64,000 nt of DNA, taken from NCBI RefSeq assembly GCF_020740795.1, contig NC_067282.1:151700858-151764857 (forward strand), written 5' to 3'. How positions within the stretch are numbered: the stretch's first letter is position 1; each line of letters starts with the position of its first letter. The position numbers and the translations under genes were made by a program. Below are positions 12,601 to 25,164 of this stretch, piece by piece. The notes under the pieces are model-generated. The model was not told the origin of the DNA, did not search any database, and saw only the letters and a list, made by a program, of their open reading frames with translations. The DNA is from Apus apus (Eukaryota; Chordata; Aves; Apodiformes; Apodidae).

Positions 12601-15600
12601 TCTGGTCAGCTGGTACAGAAGGACAGTCATTGTACCTCTCTCTGTAGGGGAAATATTGCCCAGTGTCCCCATATGGTGTTGGAAAAGAGCACACACCATC
12701 TCTATGAGCTCTGTAAGAGAGCAGGTCCTATGCTCTATACTATGAAAGGTTAGGATAGGATAGGATAGGATAGGATAGGATAGGATAGGATAGGATAGGA
12801 TAGGATAGGATAGGATAGGATAGTTCAGTTGGAATGGACCTGCCATGATCATCTAATCAACTGCCTGACCACTTCAGGGCTGACCAAAAGTTAAAGCAAA
12901 TTATTAAGGGTATTGTTCAAATGCCTCTGAAACACTGACACAGGGGTGGGGCATCAACCCAGGAAGCCTGTTCCAGTGTTTGACAACCTCCTCAGTAAAG
13001 AAGTCCTTCTTAATGTCCAGTCTGAACCTCCCCTGGTGCAGCTTTGAACCGTTCTCATGCATGCTGTCAGGGGATCCCCAGGAGAAGAGCTCAGCACCTC
13101 TCTCTCAGTGTCCCCTTCTCAGGAAGAGAGCAATGAGGTCATTGTGAACATTGTGATCATTCAGCTGATACAGCTGGTCTCTTCGATTTCAGTGTCCGCA
13201 AATAGAAAGTCACTGTCCCCACATACATTGTCCTCTGCTTGAGGTACTGGGCAGCCCAAGGTCTATCAGTATTATTAAAAACTGAGGCCAAAAATGCACT
13301 GAATTTTTCTGCATTGTCTTCATCTCAATTAGTGAAGTGACCATCATCAACGAGCATTGATCTAATGTTTTCTTTCAACTGGCTCTTGCTATTAATGTAC
13401 TTTAAAAAGCCCTTCTCATTGCCTGATACAACACTGACCAGCTTCAGCTCTAACTGAGCTTTGAGCTGTCATGTCTCCTCCCTGCATATACAAACCACAG
13501 CTCTGTAATTTTCCTGCGAAGCCTGAACTTGCTTCCAGAGATCATGCAATTTCTTTTTCCTCTTGAGCTTCAGAAGGAATTCCCTGTTCAGCCAAGCTGG
13601 TTGTCTGCTCTGCTTGCTTGATTTACAACACATTGGAATTTCCGGCCCCTGTGCTTTGAAAAGGTGGTTCTTAAAGACTGACCATCAGTCACGGACCCCT
13701 AAGATCTCAAAAGCAGATTCCCAAGGAACATTGCTAAGTGCCTCTCTGAATAGCTTAATGTTTACTCTCTTAAAATTTAGGGTAGCAACCCTGCTGTCCT
13801 TCTTTCTCATTACTCTGAACATTTTAAACTCCATAATTTTGTGATCACTGTGGCCAAGACAGTCACCTACCATTACATCTTTCACAAGTCCTCCTCTGTT
13901 CACAAATAACAAGTCTAGGAGGGCATCTTTCCCTGTTGGATCACTGAGTACTTGTAGTTAGGTCAGTGGTAAGGCAATACAGGTTTGAAGTGACCATCTT
14001 CTGGAGACGTAGGCTCTCCTGTTTGTTTTCTTTGTCCATGAGGAATGTGTAGTTCTTGATTCTACTGCCAGTGAGACACTGCTCTTTTGTTGTGTCTGCT
14101 TTTTCATTTTCAGAAAGTACACTTAGGGACCCGGCCAACAAGCAGCCAGCTCGACTTCAACAAATACAACCTTTCAGAGAAGATGGAGCAGGCTAGCTTC
14201 CTCCAAGTTGTGGACAGGTGAGTGAGCAGCACGTTATAGTGACACTGTGGATGATAGCCTCAAAGAACTCCCTAAATAATGACAGGATATAAGCAAATGT
14301 TCTGCCACTAAAAAGCCTATACAAGTCGCTTTTGAGGAATGGGTATAATTTTTTGTTATCTTGGTTAGCCTGCTTCTCCAATAAGTATTTTTTCCTAACC
14401 CTATGTGTAAATATGCGTTTTCAACTAAGTTAGCTTTAAATTTAATGTTTACCACAATCATACCTCTCATGAGCAACTTTTAACTTCCCCACATTCAGGC
14501 AGACAAAGACTTTGGCAGTCCTTGAAGGGCAAGCTAAGAAGACCGATGTTTCTACTGTTGTGCTGAACCTACAAAACCCATACCGTGCTTTGAATGAGCC
14601 AGATCACACCCCAGATGTCTGCTCAAGTCGGATTGATGGTCATTCCTTGCCTGTTTCAAAGAGAAGAAGTCTTGATGCAAGTATTGCTTCCCAGACAGCA
14701 ATCCATTGTTTTGATTTCAATGGTCCATACTTGTACAACCCAGTGATGTCCTCCCAGCCTGATATGCATCAGAGCCTGGCACTGGATCCAGTGAGAGTCC
14801 GTGAGAAATCAGTTTCCCTTCAGTACGTGACCCTCCCAAAAGAAGACTGTCCCCAGGCTCCTCAGAGGCAAAAAAAGCCAGGAGCAGGTCCTCCAGAACC
14901 CCTTCTGCTCCCAAATCAGAAAGAAGTGATGCAGCATCTCGACAATGAGAAAGGAGTCTCACCAGTCCCACCAGCCTGTGGGAAGGGCAGGAACATGAGA
15001 ACAGAAGAGCAGAAACCTCCAGAGGCTCTTAGCTGTGTCACGTCTCCTCAGCAGCACCCCTTGGAGTACATCACCACAGAGAGCCTGTTGCTGCCATCAG
15101 CCAGTGACTCCATCCATCCACCTCTTGTCACTGCTGGGGAGTTACCTGGTGTCTCACAGGAGCCCCAGCCCCCCAGTGACCACTCTTGCCATGAGTTTTC
15201 TCCTGGGAAAACTTGTGTCACAGTCCCAGTTTCAGGCCAAGCACCAACTTCTCCTGAATCGCACCTGGAGGCATTTGGAGACTATCTTTCTGTCCCTTTA
15301 AATCTCCATGAACATTCAGAACCCACAACAATTTCTTTGCCTGTCTTACAGAAGGGAAACGATCTTCCTAGAAAGCAGCCTCTGCCAGAGGGTAACTTGG
15401 TGGTGTTGAACCCTGACAGCACTGAGCCAGTTTTCCTTTGCCAGGTTGGTGACTATTGCTTCCACAGCCTAAAATCCAGTGTGAAGATGGATATTAGTCA
15501 GGAAGACCACCAAGCCAAGAAACCTTTTGAAGGCAAGGCAATGTCTGGGAAGCCTGTATCTGATGATGAGTCTATCACTGACAAGGAAAAGGATGTATCA

Positions 15601-15690
15601 AAAATGCAGGCTATTCAACTTTACAAAAACCTGAAATCAGATGATTACTTTTCCTGGCAGCAGTCTTTGAGGATCACAGAAATCTGTTAA
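3552..15690 (+). CDS. CSF2RB: cytokine receptor common subunit beta (13 coding exons, 922 aa)
   Basis: Shared signal-transducing chain of the GM-CSF/IL-3/IL-5 receptors, a type I membrane protein. Coding exons: 3552-3621, 5111-5240, 7246-7430, 7719-7867, 8036-8207, 8304-8436, 8539-8690, 9549-9694, 9797-9971, 11010-11100, 11368-11437, 14114-14217, 14499-15690. Their sum is 2769 nt, all phases agree, and introns are GT-AG. Residues 1-22 are a signal peptide. Four fibronectin-type cytokine receptor domains follow to about residue 437, with a degenerate YSEWS in domain 2 and canonical WSEWS at 424-428 (9929-9943). The transmembrane helix is about 441-462, the JAK2-binding box 1 (WEEKIPNPS) about 473-481, and the tail is disordered. 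Tail motifs shared with human beta-c include FDFNGPY (Tyr603), VGDYCF (Tyr845) and the C-terminal IQLYKNLKSDDY. ATG 3552 is chosen as the first in-frame start; ATG 3558 is the alternative. Human beta-c is 897 aa. Confidence 0.95.
3622..5110 (+). other. CSF2RB intron 1
   Basis: Starts gtgagt and ends ctcag. It holds pyrimidine-rich low-complexity tracts at about 4140-4250 and a T-rich run at about 5050-5092 just before the acceptor. I see no coding feature or recognisable repeat in it. Confidence 0.7.
5241..7245 (+). other. CSF2RB intron 2
   Basis: A 2-kb intron with gtaagt donor and cacag acceptor. A purine-rich stretch lies at about 5815-5930. I see no coding exon or clear transposon. Confidence 0.65.
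11010..11100 (+). CDS. CSF2RB: CSF2RB exon 10 (transmembrane segment)
   Basis: This exon encodes the membrane-spanning helix (core LPALIVTLLIIAYFTY) followed by a basic stop-transfer edge (KYYLR). Entry phase 1, exit phase 2. The last five bases of the exon and the following intron begin the tract that recurs at 30636. Confidence 0.9.
11368..11437 (+). CDS. CSF2RB: CSF2RB exon 11 (box 1)
   Basis: A 70-nt exon encoding the juxtamembrane box 1 segment (KKQLWEEKIPNPSKSLL). It is nearly identical to the human motif that binds JAK2. It is duplicated almost perfectly at 30908-30977. Confidence 0.92.
12751..12823. repeat. (TAGGA)n microsatellite, about 14.6 units
   Basis: A 73-bp uninterrupted pentanucleotide array. 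It abuts the 3' end of the minus-strand CR1 to its right, so it is probably an expanded CR1 tail (TATCC in the element's sense orientation). Confidence 0.95.
12824..13955 (-). mobile_element. CR1 LINE (3' end plus ORF2 segment)
   Basis: Minus-strand CR1 inside CSF2RB intron 11. About 12824-13140 matches the CR1 3' region (GTTCCAGTGTTTGACAACC and similar phrases). About 13260-13955 reads on the minus strand as ORF2, with the end of the endonuclease domain at 13912-13685 (GGLVKDVMVGDCLGHSDHK). The middle (about 13140-13260) looks rearranged. Frame breaks show it is inactive. Both ends are approximate. Confidence 0.8.
14499..15690 (+). CDS. CSF2RB: CSF2RB exon 13 (cytoplasmic tail)
   Basis: The terminal exon encodes about 397 residues of Pro/Ser-rich cytoplasmic tail, ending with TAA at 15688-15690. 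Tyrosine motifs that align with human beta-c are present: FDFNGPY, LEYITTE, GDYLSVPL and VGDYCF. A C-terminal block (IQLYKNLKSDDYF, ending EIC) is also conserved. These are phosphotyrosine docking sites in the mammalian protein. Confidence 0.93.
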
Positions 15691-16785
15691 ATGGGCAAAT
15701 ATGAATGAATACTGAAGATACAGGTAACTGAAAGAGGTTGCAACTATCTGATGAAAATCAATTTTCCCACCTCAGAACATCCTTTTCCAGCTTCCAGACC
15801 AACATGTCGAAAGACTTGAAGTAGCTCAATATCCTTCTCAATGGCCTTCACAGATTTGGCATGAAAGACAATCCAAATACTGCCCTTTGGTGGTTTTCGA
15901 ACTTCTCGGCTTATCCACAATGAACAGTTTAGCCTCCTCATGATCCCCTGACAGACCACAGTCATCTTGCAATAATACCAGGTTGCCTGAGGAAAACTCA
16001 TGGTGGGAAATGCAGAATCAACAGCATGAGATGTTATCAGAAGACAGGCTTGGAGACCTTGTAAGGAAAACTTATATTCCTAAGAGCAATTTTGTTGAAC
16101 TTTTATGTGCTTGTAAAATAGATCTAAAATTCACCAAGGAGCTTTCATATCTCTACTGTTCCACTACTGGCATGAAATTGGTACTGTCTAAGGTGAAAAA
16201 GTCCCAGCTAGTAACAGAAGGGTAAAGAAAATTGAGAAAGAAATGTTAAGGTGCAATGTATCACTGTGTATTCTAAGAGTAAGAAGGAGACATGGGATAC
16301 ATCAAGTAGGCTGTAGAGAACCCTGGGGAAGAAGAAACATTACTGAAAGGAAACCCAAGGACTTGAGAGGTGCAGTAAGAGGAAGGGAATGGAACAGGTA
16401 ACAGAAAATGACAGGCAAGAAATGCTGTGAAGGTGCACATGTCTGTATCTGCTGGGGTTTTTTTTGTTTCTAAGTGTTAGAGAGCTATATGGATTTCTTT
16501 TAAGTTCATTGGCTGTTTATACATGATGTAATTACTCTTAACTATGTAATTTATTCTTGGGGTTTTTTCTGAGTAATAGGCTGTATTGAGAAAGAGAAGC
16601 CATTTTTTTTTCTCAGTTCTGCTGTAAAGAAAATGGTGCAAGGTGAGAACGTGTTCAGAGCTGCCACTCTGTGGTCAGTGAAAGGCTTTGGTTTCAGACC
16701 TGAAGGTGGGCTTGCAGTCCAAAAAAGCATGTTTCTATTTTCAAATATTAAATTCGTACTAATAAAAAAATATTATTTCTTCTTA
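15691..16785 (+). other. CSF2RB: CSF2RB 3' UTR (inferred)
   Basis: Sequence after the stop codon, up to the first good poly(A) signal. The end is inferred from the AATAAA at 16761-16766. An 85-codon open frame on the opposite strand (16001-15744) lies inside it and has no recognised family. Confidence 0.5.
16761..16766 (+). terminator. AATAAA polyadenylation signal, CSF2RB candidate
   Basis: A canonical hexamer in an A/T-rich setting about 1.07 kb after the CSF2RB stop codon. A second AATAAA at 17768-17773 is an alternative. Confidence 0.5.
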
Positions 16786-19700
16786 TAAATCTTTCCTTTT
16801 GTATGTTAAGTGCATTGTGGTTACAATAACATTAGTATTAGCTCATCTGATCAGGCCTCAAGAAATTCTGTAGGTTCATCTATGTCAGCTTTGAGGTAGG
16901 AAGTTTTCTCCTGACTTTGCTATATTATTTGACAGAGATAACGAGAAGGAATTTTGTGTTTGTGCCAGCTGATTCCTCCTGCTGGGTTAATGGGAGACTG
17001 CTGATTCAGAAATTGCAGTGAAATGATTTTTTTTTTTCAGAATTTAAATCCGTATAAATGCCATTTTAAACCTGAAAGGTGTGCACATTCAGGTTGATGT
17101 TCCTGACAGAAAAAGGCAGGCACTTGCAGCCTCTGATAGAGAATATTGATGAGCACTTCAAGGGTTTTTGAATTTAGTCCATTTGAAATCAATGGATTTT
17201 TTTGTTGTTGTTGCTGGTCTCTTCTTTGGCCTTTTAGGAGTAGCACAAACAATTTCTTCCAGGCTGTATGATTGTGCTCTGTCTAGGCATGTACTAAAAG
17301 GAGATGTTCAAATTCATATCCAAATTTGGTATCTGCATTCACATCTTAGATATATATCACCTTGCTGGGCCTTGAGTTGCTGTGGTTTTAATAACCAAGA
17401 AAAGTGGTGAGTGGGAAAAATTTTATTCAGCTCAAGTGACTTTTGGATGAAACCCATTTGGATTGTCATCAGTTGTCTAGGAGCTATCTGTTCCTTCTGT
17501 CCTTCTGCCCTTCTACACTTCACTGAGCATTTGCAGAGGCTGCTTTTGGAGACAGGATTTATAGATACAAGAACCCTTGATATGACCCCACAGAGCAGAC
17601 AGTATGATCTGAAGATCTCTTCAGAAACCTGGAACTTGCAGAGTAACATGCCACTCTCAGGCTAGGGGAGCTGAAAACTAGTTTTATTTTGCAGCTATAA
17701 TGTTTGGTTTCATTCAGAATTAATTTCTGCTCTAGGGACTTGTTCAATATCCACCTAGGAATAATTGAATAAAGTATGTAGTGAACACTGGAAGCAATGG
17801 ACACAACCTACAGCTCTGCTGTGCCAGAGGAATCCACTTACTGGGTCACAGAATCAAAGCATCCCCAAACTTTGTTACTGATCCTATGAATCTTCTGCAT
17901 GAGGTCCAGCTGTAGTGGGGGATGGTAAAAAGCATCCTAGAATCCTGTAGCCTGGTGATTCAAGATTTAGGAGCAGTTGTGACATCCATGTTTTCAACTT
18001 CCTGATCATCAGCTTGAGCCACAAAGTTACTGTTGCTGCTACCTTCCCCAGTGCTAGATACTGATATGAAGGAGAGGAGTCATAATTCTGAAGATTCAGA
18101 AGATACTTATGACATGCTCGTCTGTAGGGCTTTCCACTGAGTAGTTCCAGCCCCTCAGCCTGTGTATGTGGGTGAAGATTCAGCAGTGTTTCCTCTATAG
18201 TAAAAGAATGAGAGGTAGGCATCTCAATTAATACCCCAAGCCACATTTTACAACTCTATTTACACTGAATATACAGTTATGAAATCATGGCAGCCCTTCC
18301 CTTACTGTATGCTCAAACATCCAAGATTCTGCCTGTTTTAACAGCAGGCATTTTTCTCTTCCTTGCTCTGAAGTAATCAGTTTATTACTCCCTTCTCCTA
18401 ATCTTCCTCAAACAGAAATGTATTACCTGAATTTGCATGAGATTAAGGTAGTAAGTAAGTTGTGACCTGAATAGTTCTAATTATGATCCTACCCCAACTA
18501 GTCTAGCAGTTTTGTTTCTGCTAGCCTGGGGGTTGTCTTTTATGTAAAGAAGGAAAATGTGGCTGAATGGTTTGCTAGAAAAGGAAGCCTGCAGTGGAAA
18601 GCCCTCCAAGGTCTCAAGGAACAATAGCTGGAGATTTTCTTAGAATCCTTTATCTCAGAAGGATAACAGAGAACAAAACCAACCCATCCTGCCAGTCCCT
18701 GGGTAGTTGCTTGTGCATTCAGTCATACACATTTGTACACACAATCTTATTCCTGTACAACTCCAATGAATGACCTCTGCCTCTTCTCCCCACTCCCTAA
18801 AGGCTCCCTCTGCTTTCACTACACAGCTGAAATTTCCATGAAAATAAACCTTGTGTGTCCTGTCCCATATGTGGGGGGGTAAGTAGCCCAATGAATTCAT
18901 GCCTGTTTTGGCCCTTTTAAAGTCCTTCCAAGTGGCTGCCAGGGTTCCATATGCTCCATCCTTGATTCTAACAGTTCCAGGTATCTCACAATAGATGTTT
19001 CACTGTGGCATTCCGTGGGTGGACCCAGACTCCTAATGCAGACTGGCTCAACATGGGCCACCTTTAGGTCAAAAGCTTTGTAGATTCATTGTGTCCTTTC
19101 CAGTTTGTTGGTGGAGGAGCATATGGTCCTCATTGTTGAAGGCTAATTTGCTGCCTAGAAATGCAGATGTAAAGCCATCTGAAACAACTGGATAGCTTTT
19201 CCTATTCTCTTTTTGAAATGTTTCCAGCTCCTTGTTCACAGCCTGCATGTATATTGCAGACTTTTGAAATTAGGCTGTTCGCATTTGCAGTAGCCTTGAA
19301 GTGTGTCTCTAACCCATTTGTCTTTCTGCTGCCCTCAGAGGTACATAGGGTGTTGATGCACATTTTGCAAGTTTATTTCATTCACTGCAGATTGAAGATG
19401 GATTCATGATGCTGTTTCAGCACCTAGGCACCTTCTTCCTTTCCATTGTAGAGACCATAATAAAGGAATATAGTCTAACAGAGGGGGTCTAAACAGCCAT
19501 TCCACCTTGACCAGTATTCTATCTCTGCCAATATTTACAGATGCTTAAAGCCAGGTTGAAGTAAGCATGGAAAAGTATACAGTAAATAAACAAATCTTTA
19601 ACTGATATATTTACCTGGTATCTGGCTCAGAGCCTTCCTGAGTTGCAGGTTATGTCTAAGCTGTTGTAGATAATATGTACTTAATGGCTCTGGCCTTGAA

Positions 19701-20124
19701 GATTCAACTAATCCCTTCCTAAGACCACTTAATTTTTTTTGCTTCATAATGTTGGATAGTAAAGCATTAATAAATTTGCTTATAAATAAAAACGTTCAAA
19801 CAAAAATCGCCCACATTTTCCTGGACTAATTTTGTGCTAGTTCCATGGTAAGCTGCTCCTTTGTTCTTGTTCTAGGAGAACTGATAAACCATCATTCCTT
19901 ATTCACCATCTCCTGTTTGAGATGCTATAAACTTCTGTCAAATCATTGCTCAGTTGTTTGTTTGCTGTTTCCAAGCTGAAGAATTCCATAGTAATTAGTC
20001 TCTCTTCCTATAGATCTCATATTTCTGATAACATTTCTGTACTTTCTCCATTTCTACAGAGTTTTCTGTGGTAATCCTTCAGAGATGAGTTGACAAGTAC
20101 TGAATGGTAGATTAAAAATAAAAT
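16786..20124. other. intergenic, nothing recognised
   Basis: No exon with supporting splice sites, no recognisable protein family and no clear repeat was found. Several open frames of 60-120 codons occur on both strands, but none has protein-like motifs. Confidence 0.5.
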
Positions 20125-20127
20125 ATG

Positions 20128-20745
20128 GCCCACAATATGAACTTGCACCCCAGAAAGCCAGCTGTATCCTGGGCTGCATCAAAATCATGGACAGCGGGTC
20201 AAGGGATGCTCCTCTACTCTGCTCTAGTGAGTCCCAACCTGGACTACTGTGTCCAGCTCTGGGCCCCCCCAGTACAAAAAAGAGATGGACCTGTTAGAGT
20301 GGGTCCAGAGGAGGGCCATGAAAATTATCAGAGGGCTGAAGCACCTTTTCTGCGAAGAAAGGTTGAGAGATTTGGGGTTTTTCAGTCCAGAGAAGAGAAG
20401 GCTCTGGGGAGACCTTATTGCAGCCTTTCAATTTATAAAGGTGGCTTGTAAGAAAGACAGAAAAAGACTTTTTACCAAGGCTTGTAGTGACAGGACAAGG
20501 GGCATTGATTTTAAATGGAAAGAGGATAGACTTAGATTGGACCTAAGAAAGAAATTTTTAAAAATGAGACTAGCAAGACACAGAAAATGATTGCCCAGAG
20601 AAGTTGTGGATGCCCCGTCATTGGAAGTGTTCAAAGTTAGGTTGAACAGGGCTTTGAGCAAGGTGATCTAGTGAGAGGTGTCCCTGTCCATGGCAGGGGA
20701 TTTGGACCCTTCCAACCCAAACTGTTCTATGAATCTATGGTTCTC
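20128..20745 (+). mobile_element. CR1 LINE 3' fragment
   Basis: Plus-strand CR1 containing the end of ORF2 (phrases LVSPNLDYCVQLWAPP, RRAMKIIRGLKHLF and TRGIDFKWKEDRLRLDL). The 3' end follows, with a tail near 20735 resembling the ATTCTATG repeat. It is 5'-truncated, frameshifted and inactive. Confidence 0.88.
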
Positions 20746-22594
20746 TAATTCCAATTTCATACCCCATTTATATGTAATAACTAAGTGTTTTCTCCATCAT
20801 CATTAGGTTGGAGTACCCTAGATAAAATTCTGTCTTTCTCAGTCACCCAGATCTCTCAGGAAAGAGATCTCTCATCACTCAGTGTTCCAGGTAATTTATA
20901 ATTACATTGAAGGTAATGAATTCCTGGCAGAACTCTTGTCTTTCCTCCAATATGAAATCTAACCTTGAATTTATCTCATTTCTTTTCTGTCTTTAACTGA
21001 CTTTAATCTACATGAGAACCTTCCCTTTATGTTACCTCCTGCCCAGAACCTTCCTCTCTACTGCTTCTAGTTTTCATTATAGTTTGTATCACCTCTCCTG
21101 TATAAAAGCCAGTTTGATTGGTCAGTAGTTCTCTGGATTCCTCTCTGAGTACTCCTCAAAAACTTTCATTTGGTACTTCTTTTTTTATCTCTGATTTTGA
21201 AGCCTGTTGAAGCCTTTGATTATTTACTACAATGACTTGTTGGGCAATTGAATTTTTAAGGTCCTTTACAGATTTTATTACAAAAAAACAATTGAGTAGA
21301 GAATGTGGGTTATGCAAGGCTTGTAAAGAATGTAATGATGTTGTATTAAACTGAAAGATTTAGTTGGAAAAGATCATTATAAGTTATGATTTTTCTCTAT
21401 AGGTCTTGCTTAATTTAATTTTTCAGAACATTAAGGCTACATTAACCATACCTTTATGTGTGGGTAGACTTACAAAAAAGCCTAGGTTAACTTTTAATTT
21501 TTAAAATTATTTTTTAAATAGCCCCTTTGGCTCTCCAAACATGTGACCTTTTTAACAACTTTTTTTGGGCTTATTTTTGCCAATCTTATTATTTCTATGT
21601 ATGCTTAAAACATTACAGTCATAAACCTGTGTTTTTTATTGTTTCAGCTTCTGCTAGGTCTTGTATATCATCTGGGACCAATCCAGTTTGTTTATTTTCT
21701 TGGGAGTGCTTTCACAAATAGCTCCAAGAAGCAACCAGTTATAGTGGCTAAAAAAGTAGAATATGTGACTGGATTCATACTAGCAAATAAAGTAGACCAA
21801 GGTCCATTTCTGGCTGTTAGAGCAATTGACATGGAGCAATCATGGAAGATTTGCATATCCAAGTTTTTTCCCCAATAGTAGAAGCTGGTCTCTTCCACAC
21901 TGCATGTTGGAAACTTTCCCTGGCCTGCTCATTGACATGGACAAAAGCCGAGTCAAAGTGTTCACTAACAGTTGAGGGGAGTCTGAGATCACGTTCCACA
22001 GCTCAGCCCTTTCCCTTGTCCTGGTTTAGCCCACCAGTGCAGACAGAGCCTCGTCATGGTTCACTATGATGTTTGCCTAGTCTAGTATGACTGGACTGTC
22101 TCATTGTTACTGCTTGTGTGTCCTTCTGGGTCTCTGGTCATTCTAGGATTTCACTCACCTCCTTTTGGTCAGGTGATTGACAGCTCAGCACTAGGACCAT
22201 ACCGTTCCTTTCAGATAGAACTTCCACAGAGTGCAAGAGAGGCTATGGATGGCCTATACACTTATGACAAGACCGACACAGTGCTTAAAGGATGATTTAA
22301 CTCCATCCTCATGTCCTGTCTTGGAGCTAAAGGGCTTGACTAGTCCACCCATTCAGCCAAGTTTTGCCTTACTTTGGGATAAAAGATTTTAACTGACTAA
22401 CAAATAGACTTTTTGTGTCTTGTTGATTACTGATTCTGTGTTTTCTGAAAGGATTCATTAAAATCTTGTCAAAGAACCCATCTCAGTAGTCCTGAAGAGA
22501 CTAACACTGCATTTATGGCAAGCTGCTCCCTGCTTTTTATATATACCCATTAAACTTTGGTTTCACTATGGCTGAGCAAACAGCAGGAAAAAAG
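20746..22594. other. intergenic, nothing recognised
   Basis: A/T-rich sequence without supported exons or clear transposons. Confidence 0.45.
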
Positions 22595-22787
22595 AGAGTG
22601 GTGAAAAACTGGCACAGGTTGCCCAGAGAAGCTGTGGATGCCCCATCCCTGGAAGTGTTCAAGACCAGCTTGGATGGGGCTTGGACCAACCTGGTATAGC
22701 AAGAGGTGTCCCTGCCCATGGCAGGAGAGTTCGGACTGGGTGATATTTAAGGTCCCTTCCAACCCAACCATTCTATAATTCTATATA
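22595..22787 (+). mobile_element. CR1 3' end fragment
   Basis: A short plus-strand CR1 tail with the familiar phrases TTGCCCAGAGAAGCTGTGG and GGTCCCTTCCAACCCAACC. It ends in a degenerate ATTCTAT repeat. Confidence 0.88.
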
Positions 22788-24686
22788 ATCCAGAGATTTA
22801 GATTTATCTCTCCTACCTGGTCTTTGTATAAGAAGTGTTTTCTTGACCTTGCTGCTAAAGGTTGTGACTAGTTTTCACTGGAGACAGGGAGTTAACATGC
22901 CAGTAACTCCCCTTGATAGGCCTTTAAAAAGAAAGTCATCACTTCACAGCCTGACTATGTAAAGGAAATTGCCTTTCAACTTTCTGAAGCCAAAGCTGTT
23001 CAGGCCTTTGCAGCATAGGTGTGTTCTGGCACAATGATTTCTGTCCTAACTAGCAAGGTTAGATGTCAGACTCTGCCATGAGACTTGCATGGTGAATTTG
23101 CCATCACAGATCCAGGCACACTCCCTGCAGGCTCGAATTCCTGTAGCAGCTTTGCTGAAGAAGACATAACTCAGTTCCACCTGAGGGAACTTTAATCTCA
23201 CATTTACCAAGCGTAGCTCTCCTGCAGAAATCCTCCATCTGATAGGTTAAACCTTTGTGCCTGGGGATACCAAAACCTACCAAGTGAGAGGAGTAACAGA
23301 GTATTGCTTGGAATCACACACAGTGTGAGAGTGCTTAACAAGTATGAAAAGAAGAAAAAGCAATTTATTTGTGAATGACAGAAAGTTTAATGAGACACAG
23401 TGCATGGGTGTTCACTACCAATATTCATTTTTTTCTCCACTGAAGTCACTGCATATAAGTGGGATAACTCTTCTGCCAGTTAAGTAGGAACTGAAGAGAG
23501 AAGCTTGCACCTCTTTTGTTTTGTTTTGGGTGCGGTTTTTTTTGTTTGTTTTGTTTGTTTTGAATCTGTGAAAGGAGCACGATGAGAAGGAGAGTGCATG
23601 TGTGCCCTGTGGGGGCTGCGAAGACAAAAAGCCTCCATTCTCAAGCTCATGTCCATGTACTTTTAGAGCCTATCCCAAAATTATTGCCAAGTAGCTTTCC
23701 CTTCTCCTTCCTCCCTTTGGCTTACTCTGCTTTTCATTTAGCTTTTTAGAAAGTTTCCTAACGCACTTCCAGCTGCCACTGATTCCTAAGAAATCGTGTA
23801 TGCTGGGGAGGATGTAATCCAAAGTTGCCTGAACTTTGGCACTTGAGATTGATCAAGGTACTGCCCAGAACTGTATCAGTGTCTTCACAGAGTCTGCAGC
23901 CTACGTTAGAGAAAGCAGGAAGAAACTTCACTGCCTCTCATTTCTTTAGATGCCACCACTCCCCTTCCTTTTTTTTCCCTAAGATTCAAAAGGTCTAAAT
24001 ATATGTTACACTGTCTCCTTTTGAGTGTGTTTCCCTCACTTCTATTAATGCAGAGTGATATTATCACTTAAATTACAGTATGTGTAAGACTGTGTCTTGA
24101 ATTTTAATCCTTTAAGAGTGTGGTTTAAGCAGAATCCAGACTTCTAGTGCTGCTATTTGGATGGAGACCATTTTATACGGGTTAGGCCCAGCAACAGCAA
24201 CGTGTCTTTAAGACAGCCTTCACAGTGTAAGGTAATGATTTATTTAATGAACTTTTAACTCTATGGAAATTAATTTTCCTTTAAGAAAACACAGCGTGCA
24301 AAGAGAATAATGATTTAAAGGAGAGGTTTTGAGTGCAGATCAACAGAAAATAGAATAAGCAGCAAAGTTCAACCCCTGTTAAGAGATCCTTACATCTTAT
24401 TTGCAGAAATGTTAGTCACATTTCTTGGAAATGGTTTAAGCAAAAAATACCAGTGAAAAACACTTCCTTCTCTCATCCTCTTAATTGTATGACAGCTGAT
24501 CAGGAACTTAGCTGCTGGACCTGTGCTATAGACAAGGAAGGTCAGAGAGAAAAATCAAACAAGCCTCTGATGCTGAAGACTGTAACAACACAACTAAAAG
24601 GGAATTAGTGCACTGGCTCATTTGAAGGGGCAGGGCTGTGGGTCTCTCACTGGCAGTTACATTGGCACTGACTCCATGGGAGTCAT
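22788..24686. other. intergenic, nothing recognised
   Basis: No supported gene. A TTTTG-rich stretch at about 23515-23565 is simple repeat. Confidence 0.45.
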
Positions 24687-25164
24687 TGTCCTGGTTTTGG
24701 CTAGAATAAAGACAATTTTCTTCCTAGTAGCTGGTATCCTGTTATGTTCTCAGTTTAGGATGGGAATAATGTTGATTACACAGTGATTTAGTTGTTGCTA
24801 AGCAGTGTTTATACTAAGTCAGGGACTTTTCAGCTTTTCATACTGCCCTGCCAGTGGAGGCTGGGAGTGCACAAGCTGGGAGGGGACACAGCTGGGACAG
24901 CTGAGTCAGAGGGGTATTCCATACCCCAGGGATTGGCTGGGCATCAGTCAGTGAGTGGTGAGCAACTGTATTGTGCATCACTTGTTTTGTATATTCTATT
25001 ATTATTCTTATCCCTTCCTTTCCCATCCAATTAAACCGTCTTTATCTCAACTCACAAGTTTTGTTCGTTTTTTCCCCCTTATTCTCTCCCTCATCCCACT
25101 GGGAGAGGAAAGTGAGCAAGCAACTGTGGGGTGCTTAACTGCTGGCTGGGGTTAAACCATGACA
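24687..25164 (+). mobile_element. solo LTR of an endogenous retroviral type
   Basis: A 478-bp element that begins TGTCCTGGTTTTGGCT and ends GGTTAAACCATGACA, the TG...CA ends expected of an LTR. The ends and internal phrases resemble a widespread avian ERVL-type LTR. No internal retroviral genes flank it. The adjacent 5 bp on each side do not match, so target duplication is lost or absent. The family name is not assigned. Confidence 0.7.

Larger units (their letters stand above)
11438..14113 (+). other. CSF2RB intron 11
   Basis: A 2.7-kb intron. About 12549-12700 is recognisably homologous to the paralogous intron at about 32572-32720. The TAGGA array and CR1 copy at 12751-13955 are annotated separately. 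A short (CA)-rich stretch lies at about 12050-12075. Confidence 0.75.

Noticed and set aside
17884-18246. 120-codon minus-strand open frame
   Set aside because: No protein-like motifs or plausible splice context.
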